From Trichobilharzia regenti (Eukaryota > Platyhelminthes > Trematoda > Strigeidida > Schistosomatidae): a DNA stretch of 64,000 bases. Shown piece by piece: positions 10,245 to 20,720 of this stretch. The DNA is taken from contig CALYDD020000277.1 of assembly GCA_944472135.2 (NCBI GenBank), forward strand, positions 1 to 64,000, written 5' to 3'. Within the stretch, counting starts at the first letter, position 1; each line of letters starts with the position of its first letter. Made by a program: the position numbers and the translations under genes. Under the pieces are notes generated by a model that was given only the letters and a program-made list of their open reading frames with translations, searched no databases and was not told the origin of the DNA.

Positions 10245-11640
10245 GACCTAAAGGTGGCATCTGATTCTGTCGACTGAGAGGTACTCTGGCGATGCTTGAT
10301 TGTAAATGGAATGCCGAGAAAATACATTACACTGATCAAGGCACTCTACTCGAACTCATGCAGCCAGGTGAAGACTTACGGCGAGTTGTCATCTGAAGTG
10401 GCGACACCTGGTGGTGTCTGTCAGGGATGTCCACTATCCCCATTTCTATTCAGTTTCATCACAGTTGTACTGATATAATTAAATCTAACTCATCTCAGAG
10501 ACTCAAGGATTGACTTATTGCCAGGGAATGATCTCGCTGACTTAGAATATGCAGACGATATAGTCCTGCTTCTAGACGAGGACGCTGAGAAAATACTGCA
10601 GAGTCTTCTGAACACCTTGATTGGCTGGATATCTTCGAATGTTTGGCATGCGATTCGCTACCGCCATATGCAAGATGATGTTACAGGACTGGACTACACT
10701 GATAGTATAGAAATAGGGAGTGAAATGGTAGAGCTGGTTAACCACTTCACGTATTTGGGAAATTGCACCAGCCAGTGGCAACGGGTTGATCTCTGACGAA
10801 ATCGCAGCTTAGAACGGATACAGAGGGTTAGTTTCGCATATGCCAGTTTACGCCATCTCTGGCTTAGGAGACGTCATATCCGGCTGGCTATCAACCAAAG
10901 GGCGGGTGTACTGCTCATCAGTCCGATCCCTCCTCCTTTATGTCTGTGAGTGAGACCTGGCCATTGAGAGTGGAAGACATGAAAAGTCTGGCTAGCTGTC
11001 TTTGATCATAGGTGTCTGCGTTCTATCTCCCGTGTGAAGTGGTATAATAAGGTGAGCAATATTGAGGTTAGGCTTCGGTCGAGTGCTAGTTAGGCGGGAG
11101 GGGAGATCAATCGACGAGACTGTGAAGCTACATCGACTGAGATGTTTAGGATATGTGTTACGAATGCATGCCTAGTCATCGTCTTCCTCAACAGTCAATG
11201 TTAGCTGACATAGGATCAGTGAGGTTGGAAAGGAGCTAGCTGCGGTCAAACCAAAACATGGCCCCATCAGTCAATGAAATCCACAACAGTTAGTTTACGC
11301 TAACCACGTAGGAAAGTGTAGACTTCCTGACCTGTTGGGGTCCTCGGGACGCTAAAAACCAATGGTTGGAAACAATTGGTGACATGGCCAGCTCAAAATC
11401 GTTCTCAATGGCTGGTGCAGATGCATCCACTCCTTGTGACTTATGATTTCCAATGAAACTATGTTGTTCTTCGTCACTTCTATTCCTTTATCTCATATCC
11501 CTGTCTAGTGTCTCTATATGCATTTCTTCTACTTTTTTCTCTTGCTTTGTGTGCTACATGGAGGGAGTGTGGCGACTTGAACTGGTGCACATCGGTGCAA
11601 AGTTCTATGTCAAAAACAGACAGACAGATTTAGCGCAACA
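10245..11640 (+). mobile_element. R4/RTE-like LINE fragment (second LINE type)
   Basis: The plus strand holds RT motifs: the GGVCQGCPLSPFLFSF block at about 10410-10460, then LEYADDIVLLLDEDAEK at 10540-10600. After frameshifts comes the C-terminal VSNIEVR...GREGKSID-like segment (11055-11300). The tail (ATGATTTCCAATGAAACTAT, then the TTTTCTCTTGCTTTGTGTGCTAC region) recurs at 33406 and 36565. YADD is the RT catalytic motif. It is 5' truncated and non-functional. The family differs from the RTE at 13213-16129. Confidence 0.8.
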
Positions 11641-12220
11641 GCCCGCCCGTTGTCATGGGCGACTTACTTTCCTCTTGCCTGACTTGGTGTATCTATTTAA
11701 TGTAAAAAATTTAATTGTGAGTGAATGTCAATAGAGTCTACAGTTCACCCGCACCAAGGTCTCATTCCGCTAACTTTTCTGAGTATTCAAACAACAAACT
11801 ACATAGATGTATGAATTTTTTTGAATAATTTGAAAAGTGAGTACAAGCAGATTCTTTTTCCAATCTTGTCTATTGGATAGTGTAAGTTAAATATAATACT
11901 TATATATATACTGGATGTCAACAGACATAGACACATTCTGCACAGGAGTGCATTAATTCAATTACATCGACATCTTTGTGAACAACTTTAACCAATGTCT
12001 GCAGTATTCTAAAATATGTGTTCCTAAGTATCCCAAGGACATCACGAGTCATGCTGTGTAAGGCTGTCTATATAACAATGACTCATAATCAATAACCTCG
12101 TGGATTAATATTTTGTTGTTATTCAGTCACCTCAGATCAATTTCCAATCTAAGACTACTCCGACTAACATTAATGTTCGGAGGAGGAAGTATTTTGGTGT
12201 GTGTCACACATGTCTATTTT
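11641..12220. other. Intronic sequence
   Basis: AT-rich sequence of about 580 bp with no gene or repeat that I can identify. Confidence 0.4.
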
Positions 12221-13212
12221 TTATTATTATTATTCCCTTGGGTTCCTAGTGGAACATAAGGCTTCAACTGCACGTCTCCAATTGCCACTTCTGTCTTCCT
12301 TCTGCTGTACTTTTCCCCTCCATCCATGTTAGTCCATACTATTTCAACTCCTCTTCACACGGTCTCCTCCGTATCACCCTTGCACTGACGACCAACTTAC
12401 CGCTTCCCTTTTGGCCTGGTTCCACTAGAGCAATGGCCTGACGCGCGCGTGATGTCACCCAGCAGCCTCCTCAGCCACGAGTGTCCAATCCATCTCAATC
12501 CACTTTCTCCTGCATATTTCTTGGTTGGCGATTGGTTCTTGTTTTGTTTGTTTGTTCCCATAGTTTCTTGTTGGTGGTTGTTTCCGGCCCGGCCATCTGA
12601 TCTTCAGTATAGAGCCACCGAAGACAGTTGTTGATAAAGGTCTGGTCTGCAGTAGCCCGCCCGTCAGTTTCACATCCGTATCGAAGAACTGACTGACTTG
12701 ACGTTTGTATTGAAAATCCGACTGAATTTTGTTGTTGATGCTGGCTGGGTGACGAAGATTTCCAGATAAGATTGGTTTCAGGTTGATGAATGTGTTTCTC
12801 GCCTTCCAGATTCTCGCTCAATTTGACATCCTCGTCCGTTCCGACTGTGTGTAGTTGAGACAATCCTCCCTAGATGAGTGAATGAAGTAATTTTTTTTCA
12901 AATCCCTCCCGTTGATGGTGGTTGGCACTGGATGTTGCTGCTGTTGTTGTTGTTGGTTGGTTATTTTCATAACCTCCGTCTTGTCACTGTTCATCTGGAG
13001 TCCAGTCTTCGCCGGCTGCTTCTTCGACCAGTTTGTCGGTTTTCGCTTGTTAGTCTTCGATTTTGTGTGGGATCAAACATAAATCATCCAGGCGCGAAAT
13101 TCAGGTCTTCTTGGTTCTTCACGTCGGTCGGTCCAGGATATCCGTGTCTTCTCGTTTCCCACTGTCTGACGAATAATCCAGTCAGTCCACCACAATTAGG
13201 AATATCACCGTG
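12221..13212 (-). mobile_element. Older RTE-like LINE copy, 3' part (interrupted)
   Basis: Minus-strand RTE 3' region with the (ATT)n tail at 12221-12235, up to the middle of the RT domain at 13212. It continues at 16136-16840 after the inserted plus-strand RTE. The same stretch uninterrupted is seen at 43410-44610. Its coding frame is destroyed (minus ORF 12495-12863 is a scrap). Confidence 0.85.
13207..13212 (+). repeat. Left target-site duplication ACCGTG
   Basis: ACCGTG here and at 16130-16135 flanks the inserted RTE. Removing the insert restores the older copy's sequence, as judged from the related copy at 44430-44480. Confidence 0.75.
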
Positions 13213-13213
13213 T

Positions 13214-14074
13214 AAAGCTGCCCAGATCGCCAACGAGATGAAAAGATACGGAATACAAGTGCTGGGAATATGTGAGAGCAGATGGAATGGGAGTGGACTC
13301 ACCAAATTGTCAACAGGTGAGTCAGTGATCTACTCCGGTCACCCAGAAGATAACCACACGCACACCGAGGGCGTGGCTATCATGATGTCACCAACGGCAA
13401 CGAAAGCCCTGATACAATGGGAGGCGATTTCGTCCAGGATAATGACCGCCAGGTTCAACTCCAAAGGAAGGAAAGTGTCAATCATACAATGTTATGCACC
13501 CACAAACAACGCAGACCTCGAGAAGAAAGAAGAATTCTACAGGCAACTACAGGCAACAATGGACAATACTCCAGCTGGCGACATGAAAATACTAATGGGA
13601 GACATGAACGCCAAACTGGGACCAGACAATACGGGAAGGGAACTCATCATGGGTAGAGAAGCTCTAGGAGAAATGAATGAAAACGGAGAACTCTTCGCCG
13701 ACTTCTGCGCCTTCAACGAACTGGTGATTGGTGGCAGTGTATACAAGCACAAAGATATCCACAAGGCTACATGGGTGTCACCAGACGGGCAAACCAAAAA
13801 CCAAATCGACTTCATCTCAATCTCAAGGAAGTGGAGGCGCAGCCTACTGGACACAAAAGCAAGAAGAGGAGCAGACGTTGGCTCAGACCACTATCTCGTA
13901 CAAGGGACAATCCAAATCAAATTAAAAGCTTTCAGGGAATCAGGAGCTGCAGATAGACCACAAGCCAAGTTCAACACTCAAAAGCTGAAGGACCAGGCTA
14001 CAAAGGACATCTTCATTGCAAGCATAAAGGACAAAGCGAGACACAAATCAACACTAGCGAAAGGTCGGCGTTGA
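13214..14074 (+). CDS. RTE endonuclease domain (5' truncated)
   Basis: Frame open from the insert border. It reads KRYGIQVLGICESRWNGSG (the catalytic Glu region), then the YAPTN segment, GDMNAKLG (catalytic Asp/Asn) and GADVGSDHYLV (the catalytic Ser-Asp-His end of the fold). This is the exonuclease-endonuclease-phosphatase fold that nicks the target for reverse transcription. The open frame upstream to 12878 is antisense of the older RTE copy and is not part of the protein. The frame closes at TGA 14072-14074, where the true coding frame has already shifted (see 14054-14230). Confidence 0.85.
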   Translation, partial: KAAQIANEMKRYGIQVLGICESRWNGSGLTKLSTGESVIYSGHPEDNHTHTEGVAIMMSPTATKALIQWEAISSRIMTARFNSKGRKVSIIQCYAPTNNADLEKKEEFYRQLQATMDNTPAGDMKILMGDMNAKLGPDNTGRELIMGREALGEMNENGELFADFCAFNELVIGGSVYKHKDIHKATWVSPDGQTKNQIDFISISRKWRRSLLDTKARRGADVGSDHYLVQGTIQIKLKAFRESGAADRPQAKFNTQKLKDQATKDIFIASIKDKARHKSTLAKGRR

Positions 14075-14230
14075 AAAGCACTGGAACAACTTGAAAACGG
14101 TGTGGAGCCAAACCTGCATAGAAATTCTAGGCAGAAAAAAGAGACAGGACAAACAGTGGCTCACTACGGACACTTGGAAACTAATAGAAGAGAGAAGGAC
14201 AGTGAAGCAAAAGATTATCCAGTGCACGAC
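14054..14230 (+). pseudogene. RTE endonuclease-RT linker in a shifted frame
   Basis: In the third frame this reads VEKHWNNLKTVWSQTCIEIL, then GRKKRQDKQWLTTDTWKLIEER. That is the expected linker between endonuclease and RT in RTE proteins. The frames before and after it are the second frame, so two compensating frameshifts bracket this segment. The first roughly 43 codons of the downstream open frame (from 14102) are therefore out-of-frame shadow. Confidence 0.75.
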
Positions 14231-16105
14231 GAGCAACAAAAACAGGAGCTGAATGCAAGCTACAATACACTGAACAAAAGAGTGAAGAAAAGTGCCAGGG
14301 AAGACAAAAGAAAATATTATGAAACCATGGCAAACGAAGCAGAACAAGCTGCAGGCAAAGGAGACCTCGCCACACTCTACCAAACAACTAGGAACCTTTC
14401 GGGCAAACGTTCGACACAGATTAAGCCAATAAAGGACGACAATGGAAAGTCAATCACCAAAGAGGTGGAACAGAGAAAGCACTGGGTTGAACACTTCAAA
14501 AGACTTCTAAATCGTCCGCCACCTACAACACGTCCAGCAATACCAACAACGGAAGCAGAACTACCAGTGAACACTGACCCCCCGACGAAATCAGAAGTCC
14601 TGAATGCAATCAAGATGCTTAAAGCTGGGAAAACACCGGGACCAGATGGAATCCCAGCAGAGGCTTTGAAAATAGACCCAGAGACAACAGCGGACTTGAT
14701 GACACCACTACTGGAGAAGGTGTGGAAAGAGGGCAAAGTACCCGAGGATTGGAAGAACAGTTACTTATTCAAACTTCCAAAGAAAGGAGACTTAAGTCAA
14801 TGTAAAAACTGGCGTGGAATTATGCTTCTGTCCATTCCAAGCAAGATACTAAGTCGCATCATCCTGGAGAGAATCAAACAAGCCCTAGATGAAAAACTTC
14901 GTCCGGAACAGGCTGGATTCAGGAGAAACAAATCATGTATTGATCAAATCGCCACTCTACGGATCATCATTGAACAAAGCTTGGAATGGCAGTCACCTCT
15001 CTATCTCAACTTCATCGACTTTGAAAAGGCCTTCGACAGCGTCGATCGAGAGGTCATTTGGAAACTACTTCGCTACTACGGGGTCCCATCGACAATTATA
15101 CACCTCATCCAACAGTTATACGACAATGCTGCATGCCAAGTAATCCACAACGGGAAACTTACGGAAGCCTTCGAAGTGAGGACGGGAGTGAGGCAAGGCT
15201 GTCTACTATCACCAATGATCTTCCTGATTGCAATTGATTGGATAATGCGACAGACAACGGCAACCAACGAGGGAACAGGCATAAAATGGACTGACACAAA
15301 AGACTTGGAGGATCTGGATTTCGCCGATGATATATGTCTGATTTCCCATAAACTGGAAGATATGCAAGTGAAAAGTAACAAGTTGGCAGAAGAAGCATCA
15401 AAGATAGGACTTCACGTGAACATAGATAAAACAGAGATGATGAAGATTCCTAGCCAACATCAACAACACCAACAGACCACAATAAGCATAAATGGGAAGA
15501 ACCTGAAAGAAACAACCTCCTTCACCTACCTGGGAAGCATCGTCTCAACTACAGGCGGAACTGACGAGGACATCAAAGCCAGAATCGGAAAAGCAAGACA
15601 AGCTTTCATTACTCTCAAATCTGTGTGGAGGTCAACAGCAATCAGCATCAAAAATAAGATCCGGATTTTCAACTCCAATGTGAAGTCAGTGCTACTATAC
15701 GGATCAGAGACTTGGCGAGTCATAAAGAGCATCTCAAACAAACTTCAAACCTTCATTAACAACTGTCTCCGCTCAATACTCAAGATCAGATGGCCAGAAA
15801 AGATCAGCAACAGGGATCTCTGGGAGCGAACCAATCAGGAACCGATTGTGAAACAAATAGGCAGAAAGAAATGGAGATGGATTGGCCATACGCTGAGGAA
15901 ACCATCAAGTGACATCACTAGACAAGCCCTCGAGTGGAACCCGAAAGGGAGGCGGCGAGTTGGTCGTCCAAGGGTGACTTGGAGGAGGTCATGCGAGGAG
16001 GAGATGAAAGCATGTGGACAGACCTGGAGCAGGGTGAAAAAGTTGTCAGAAAACCGAAGTCAATGGAGGTGCGCAGCTGAAGCCCTATGTTCCTCTAGGA
16101 ACTAA
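14231..16105 (+). CDS. RTE reverse transcriptase
   Basis: Open frame of about 625 codons to TAA at 16103-16105; the same frame is open from 14102. Motifs in order: LKAGKTPGPDGIPAE (about 14620-14665), WKNSYLFKLPKKGD, NWRGIMLLSIPSKILSRII, LRPEQAGFRRNKSCIDQI, FIDFEKAFDSVDR (RT motif A Asp), GVRQGCLLSP (motif B), DLDFADDICL (FADD catalytic pair) and FTYLGSIVS. The C-terminal ILKIRWPEKISNRDLW...RRKWRWIGHTLR segment is typical of the RTE C-terminus. No stop interrupts it. With the linker frameshifts and the missing 5' end, the element itself is probably inactive. Confidence 0.9.
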   Translation, partial: EQQKQELNASYNTLNKRVKKSAREDKRKYYETMANEAEQAAGKGDLATLYQTTRNLSGKRSTQIKPIKDDNGKSITKEVEQRKHWVEHFKRLLNRPPPTTRPAIPTTEAELPVNTDPPTKSEVLNAIKMLKAGKTPGPDGIPAEALKIDPETTADLMTPLLEKVWKEGKVPEDWKNSYLFKLPKKGDLSQCKNWRGIMLLSIPSKILSRIILERIKQALDEKLRPEQAGFRRNKSCIDQIATLRIIIEQSLEWQSPLYLNFIDFEKAFDSVDREVIWKLLRYYGVPSTIIHLIQQLYDNAACQVIHNGKLTEAFEVRTGVRQGCLLSPMIFLIAIDWIMRQTTATNEGTGIKWTDTKDLEDLDFADDICLISHKLEDMQVKSNKLAEEASKIGLHVNIDKTEMMKIPSQHQQHQQTTISINGKNLKETTSFTYLGSIVSTTGGTDEDIKARIGKARQAFITLKSVWRSTAISIKNKIRIFNSNVKSVLLYGSETWRVIKSISNKLQTFINNCLRSILKIRWPEKISNRDLWERTNQEPIVKQIGRKKWRWIGHTLRKPSSDITRQALEWNPKGRRRVGRPRVTWRRSCEEEMKACGQTWSRVKKLSENRSQWRCAAEALCSSRN

Positions 16106-16129
16106 AGGATACAATAATAATAATAATAT

Positions 16130-16135
16130 ACCGTG
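16130..16135 (+). repeat. Right target-site duplication ACCGTG
   Basis: It matches 13207-13212 and directly follows the (ATA)n tail of the inserted RTE. Confidence 0.75.
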
Positions 16136-16840
16136 GATGATAAGAAGCACCCTTTTCTGACTCCTGTGTTTACTCGAAACACCTCGCTGAGTTTTCCGTT
16201 GTGGATGACTTGGCATGTGCCACCGTTGTCGTACAGCTGTTGAATAAGGTTGATGAATATTTGGGCGCTGCACGCCGTAGTACTCGAGTAGTTTCCAAAT
16301 AACTTCGCGGTCAACGCTGTCTGTCGAAGGCCTTCTCAAAATCTGTAAAGTTGAGGTAGAGACAAGTTTGATTGCCATTCCATGCTTTGTTCTGGGATGA
16401 TGATGCGTAGAGTTGCAATTTGGTCAGAACATGATTTGCGTTCCCTGAATTCAGCTTGTTCTGGTTGGAGTTTTGTGTCCAGTGCGTCCTTTATTCTCTC
16501 CAGGATGATGCGACTCAGAATTTTACTTGTCTTCGACAGGAACACGATTCCTTACCAGTTCTTGCAGAGTCCTTAGTCTCCCTTCTTTGGTAGTTTCACG
16601 AGATGACCTTTCTTCCAGTTAGTAGGCACCTTTCCCTCCTTCCAGACCTTTTGCAATAGTAGAGTCAGCATATGTGCTGTCGTCTATCGATCCGCTTTCG
16701 GTGATTCAGGGTGTATTCCATCTGGTCCAGCTGCTTTTCCAGCTTTCAGAAGCTTGATTGCATTCAAGAATTCTGCTCTCTTTGGTGGATTGGTGTCAAC
16801 TTGCAGTTGTATACGCGCTGTTGTTGGTATTATGTTGTTC
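16136..16840 (-). mobile_element. Older RTE-like LINE copy, continued
   Basis: Minus-strand RT core of the interrupted copy. The minus ORFs 16102-16314 and 16336-16545 retain NKLQPEQAEFRERKSC-like and LIQQLYDNGGTCQVIHNGKL segments, with frameshifts between them. It ends near 16840, where an LTR-derived repeat begins. Confidence 0.85.
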
Positions 16841-17300
16841 CATTAACGTTGATCGTATTATTAATACAGTAAAATAATCAGATTGAACAAGATGGAGAGC
16901 AAAGTGTTAGTTAACTGTTATTTTTATTTGAAATATGCACTTTTGACAGTACAGTCTAATTTAAACAAACCAGTCAGAGACAAACTTGTCAATCAAACTA
17001 ATAAATATAGAAATAAACAGAGATATTCGTTAAGATTATCTCAAATGAAATAACTAAATTATAGGTCAAGTTATGGGCAATGCTAGCATAATTATAAACA
17101 CTGTTAATCATTTTCTCAACCACTTGACCCTTTTCTATTATTTATTCAATTGTTATGATCTAATCCCTATTCCCTTTGCAACCCACTTATAAATACAAAT
17201 ATAACAAATGTATTTGTAACGACAGAAGGCAAGAGTCAGGCAACAGATCGTTTATTGTGGAAATCAACACATATTTGTAGATTTTCATGTACATATCATA
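16838..17300 (-). repeat. LTR fragment, reverse (same family as 58272-58976)
   Basis: It is the reverse complement of 58497-58976 with few differences (for example GAACAAGATGGAGAGCAAAG against CTTTGCTCTCCATCTTGTTC). Its end TGTTGTTCCA mirrors the TGGAACAACA end of the plus copy, so the LTR 3' end is intact. Its 5' half is cut off where a SINE begins near 17305. Confidence 0.85.
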
Positions 17301-17304
17301 GATA

Positions 17305-17385
17305 AGTTTGCGTCGGTGGCACAGCGAATAGGACTCTTGCCGACCATGCACATGGTCTGGGGTTCGATCCCCCTGTGACTGACGT
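17305..17385 (+). repeat. tRNA-head SINE (type B), head only
   Basis: GCGTCGGTGGCACAGCG, then GACCATGCACATGGTC and B box GGTTCGATCCC. The body is replaced by an RTE fragment right after the head. Confidence 0.75.
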
Positions 17386-17560
17386 TGTATGTTGCTGCTG
17401 TTGTTGTTGTTGGTTGGTTGGTTATTCTCATAACCTCCGTTTTGTCTATGTTTACCTGGAGTCCTGTCTTCGCCGGCTGCTTCTTCGATCAGTTTGTCGG
17501 TTGGTTTTCGCTTGTTAGTCTTCGATTTTGTGTGGCAGTGACATATGTCTCAGTCATGTC
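17386..17560 (-). mobile_element. Short RTE fragment, reverse
   Basis: It matches minus-strand RTE sequence at 12920-13075 and 44150-44300 (GTTGCTGCTGTTGTTGTTG, then CTTCGCCGGCTGCTTCTTCG). Confidence 0.8.
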
Positions 17561-17654
17561 AATTATTAAAGCATCGTAGCTTTATCCACCAACTTATTTT
17601 CCATAATTTACCCTCTTTGTCGTACAAAACTCATTTTAACTTAGTGATGTTGCG

Positions 17655-17890
17655 TCTGTGGTTCATTGGCGGAATGTTGAATAACAACGCCGCACATGGT
17701 ACGAAGGTCGATCCCCTGCGGTCGGCGCATTCCTAAACCTCACTAGTCTGACAGTAATGTTGTTAAAGAGGGAAGGTTAGTCATGAGGCTAACATCCTCA
17801 TCCTATTGAAAAAATAAACACCACAGCTATTGAAGGTGTACAGATGAGAGGCTGAAGCTCTATGTTTCACTGCGAACGTAAAAGGAATAA
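17655..17890 (+). repeat. tRNA-head SINE (type B, RTE tail)
   Basis: It runs from a decayed head through the B box GGTCGATCCCC and the body AAAGAGGGAAGGTTAG, then AATAAACACCAC. The tail GGCTGAAGCTCTATGTTTCA is close to the RTE 3' end (GCTGAAGCCCTATGTTCC). Confidence 0.75.
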
Positions 17891-18689
17891 CCGAAATATT
17901 GGTTCAGCTACTGAAATCAATCCAGTGAACACCTATATCACTTAAAACCTGTAGTCTTTGTTTATTTTTTTTTATAAATTTTAATTCCCTTAGGGATCAG
18001 GAAATTAATGTCGATTTGTTTTGCTTTTTCAATACTAATTAGAATAATTTTCATGTGGTAATATAACAAGCCAACTGCATAGATTTTTGTCATTGTGATT
18101 TCTTGTCCCTCTCTCTCTCTCACACCCACTCGTAAGTATTTGTCATTACGCTGAATCACTTATCTCAGTAAACATCAAGATCAGAAGAAATTTATCGGAT
18201 ACAACGTCGTGTTCAATTTTGTGTGTAACCATCGTACTAGTTAGTAGTAGGTAATTGCAACCAAAAGTGGATTTTCTCACAAAATAAGATGAGTTACATA
18301 ATCATTCAAAATCATGGGGTATTGGAGAGCTGTCGACTCCTAGCTAGGGACTCTTCATCACTGCACATCTGAGGCTTTACCATGGATGAAACCTCAGTGA
18401 GCTACACTCATCCTGGGTTCCACCCCTAATGGTGCTGCTGTGGGTGCAAACTGCTGAATACTCCTTGACTAGAACGGATCAGCCGCGTCCATTGCTCCTT
18501 ATTTTTTTCAACTAAATCGATTCATAACAAAATCTATATTGAAATTAATGCCCAAAATCTGAGTAATATATATTTTCGATCGCCACTAATCAAAAAATCA
18601 TTGATAAACATTTCTGAACAAAATTTTATTAATTGTTTTCAAGCTAATTTTTTGATTTTCCCGTTAATTGATTGAACGGAAACGTCTGG
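17891..18689. other. Intronic sequence
   Basis: AT-rich sequence. A CT-rich run (CTCTCTCTCTCTCAC) lies near 18110. A GC-richer island at 18310-18490 (TCGACTCCTAGCTAGGGACT...) may be part of another repeat that I do not recognise. Confidence 0.35.
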
Positions 18690-18915
18690 CCTTTGTTGAC
18701 ATTTCGGCTTCTCGTACGGATATCTCTACGATATCTAAGGACCAACCTGGGGCGATTCGGTGCACGAAGACTAGCAGTGGAATACAATCTACGCTGATGG
18801 ATGTGTACCTGTATTCTTCAGCGGGTGGTATTGTTCTCATCACTGAAACTCGAACCCAGTGCCCGTCGTTTTAGGCGTCTAATCGTTGTCTACTAGACTG
18901 TTTCGGCCAAGACAG
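18690..18915 (-). repeat. Possible third tRNA-like SINE, reverse
   Basis: On the minus strand there is an A-box-like GTCTAGTAGACAACGATTAG followed by a B box GGGTTCGAGTTTC, separated by about 40 bp. That is the spacing of a tRNA-like Pol III promoter. I see only this one copy, so the repeat status is inferred. Confidence 0.4.
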
Positions 18916-18934
18916 CCTTCTGTTGTAGTCCTGT

Positions 18935-19990
18935 TTATTATTCTCATCGGTTGCAAATGGAACAAAAGGCTCCACCAGGATACATCCATGTAATCCTCTT
19001 CTCTAAAGTCTTCTTTAGCTGGCCTCACAACTAATCCTAGACTTTCAACTCCTCCTCTGACGATCTCCTCCGTGTTAACCTAAGACTAACACGCAACTCT
19101 TCGTTTCCTATCCAGGTTCTACTCAATCGATGGCCTGGCATGAGATGTCAGCGTGTGTCCGATCCATCGCCATTTTCTTAAGACCATTTGTTGATCAATC
19201 GGTTTTGGGTTGGTTCGTCCTCAAATTTTTTCTTGTTACTAATCTTTTCTGGCCATTTGATCTTTAGTATTGAGCGAAGTAAGCAGCTGTTGATAAAGGT
19301 CGGCAGTAGCCTGTTGGGAGTGATTGTCTTGTGACTAGCTAAGTCTCTGACCCATATAGAGAAGCACTGACTGAGTCAAATCCGGATCTTGTTCTTTACG
19401 CTGACTTCAGAGTGATAAAGTTTTTTGTTTTTGCCTTTCTGATCCTAGTTTTGACATCCTCATCCGTTGCGCCTGTAGTAGAAACGATTCTGCCTAGATA
19501 AGTAAATAAAAGGTGTTGTGACCTCCTTCAAGTTACTCCCGTTGTTAGTGATTTATGCTTGTTAAACTTGGTCGGTGGGGGGGGAGGTATCTTCATCACC
19601 TCTGTCTTCTTAAAATGTTCACTTGAAGTCGTGTCTTTGCTACTTCTTCTATCAGCTTGTTGGTTTTCTCCTGTGAGTCTTCGAATCTCTATGACACACA
19701 TTAGACACAAATCACACGTAAAGTTAAGATCTTCTAGAATCTTCATATCGATCTAACAACATATTCCTATCTTCTCGATGCTTCCGATGACGTGTTACAC
19801 GATACAATCTACCAGAATATCAGCAATATCATCAGTGATAGTAGACAGCAGCCTTTTCTTCCCCCTTCCCTTCACTCCAAAGGCTTCGTTAAGTTTACCG
19901 TTGTGGATCCCTTGACATATGTGTACATATATGGCATTGTCATACAGCTGTTGGATGAAAGGTTGCAAAAAAAGATTTGTGACTCCATTG
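18935..19990 (-). mobile_element. RTE-like LINE fragment, reverse, divergent
   Basis: The minus strand follows the RTE 3' half from its tail (TATTATTCTCATCGG) through the C-terminus and YLGSIVS region to the middle of RT near 19990 (IQQLYDNAIYVHICQGIHNGKLNEAFGVK in minus ORF 19795-19998). It is more diverged than the other copies, with several indels. Confidence 0.75.
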
Positions 19991-20659
19991 CACGTCATCA
20001 GCCACCAAATTATATCTGCTTTTATTCCTTCCTTATCATTGATTGTTTATCCTAATCCCCCCTCCCGCCCTAACTATCTGCTCACTACTAACATTAGTAA
20101 AAGTACAAATGAAGTGTTCTACTACTACTACTACTACAACGTTTGTTTCTTTACAATTTTCTTGATTAACAAGAAGTCATTCACGATTTCTCCTTTAAAC
20201 AAAAAACAGCAACAACAAAACAACAAGAACAATTACAACATCAGTAGCAATATTAATGATTGTGATCCCTATTCACTTCTCAATGGTCAAAGATCCTGTT
20301 GTCCTTAATTATAATAATAAGCTTACCTGTCCACTATGTGTATGTGTGCATGCTTGTGCGTATGTTTATTGGCTTCAGTCTCTGTCTTTGTGCATGTAGC
20401 TATATACATTAGTGGGAATCGTAACTAACAACACTGAACATCAAACGATAATGACCTGTAGTTTTCCTGTTTGTCCTTATAACTTTTGTTGATTATGAAC
20501 ACATAGATAGATAGTTATTTATAAATGCATTCACCTTATTCTATCTACATCAGCACATCATGTTTCAATGAGTTTAAAATTGTTGTTCTTGTTGTTGTTT
20601 TTTTTTGTTCTACCTCCTCTCTCCTACACGCTTCCCTTTTATGCATCACATAACAACAG
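19991..20659. other. Intron before NT5C2 second exon
   Basis: AT-rich sequence with (CTA)n at 20122-20139 and long pyrimidine tracts. It ends in the acceptor AACAACAG at 20652-20659. The plus ORF at 19919-20308 is low-complexity and not credible as a gene. Confidence 0.5.
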
Positions 20660-20720
20660 TGACCTGAATATATCGTCCAATATAAGACCAGATGTTGGTA
20701 ATTTGCAGAGGAAGATTCGG
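20660..20720 (+). CDS. NT5C2: NT5C2 exon (linker after motif IV)
   Basis: This 61-nt exon completes the split Arg codon (CG|T) of the previous exon and reads DLNISSNIRPDVGNLQRKIR. Human cN-II has [20 protein letters not shown] at this point. Acceptor is ACAACAG|T and donor CGG|GTAAGT; it leaves in phase 0. The intron before it is 18.3 kb and is filled with transposons, including the nested RTE. The phase match on both sides makes the exon call strong despite its size. A 115-residue minus ORF covers it and is a shadow. Confidence 0.9.

Larger units (their letters stand above)
13213..16129 (+). mobile_element. RTE-clade LINE, nearly complete, nested in older copy
   Basis: This non-LTR retrotransposon has an apurinic-type endonuclease (13214-14074), a reverse transcriptase (14230-16105) and a very short 3' UTR ending in (ATA)n. 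Short UTRs and simple-repeat tails are typical of the RTE clade; SR2 and SjR2 of schistosomes belong there. The 5' end is truncated: the first strand of the endonuclease, with its usual TWNVRT motif, is missing. It is flanked by ACCGTG on both sides. It is the most complete of about ten RTE copies in the window. Confidence 0.9.

Noticed and set aside
12878..13212. N-terminal 110 codons of the long plus ORF ending at 14074
   Set aside because: This part is antisense of the older minus-strand RTE copy. It joins the endonuclease frame only because the younger RTE inserted there.
14102..14230. First 43 codons of the 667-codon RT ORF
   Set aside because: The recognisable linker protein is in another frame over this stretch, so these codons are a frameshift shadow.
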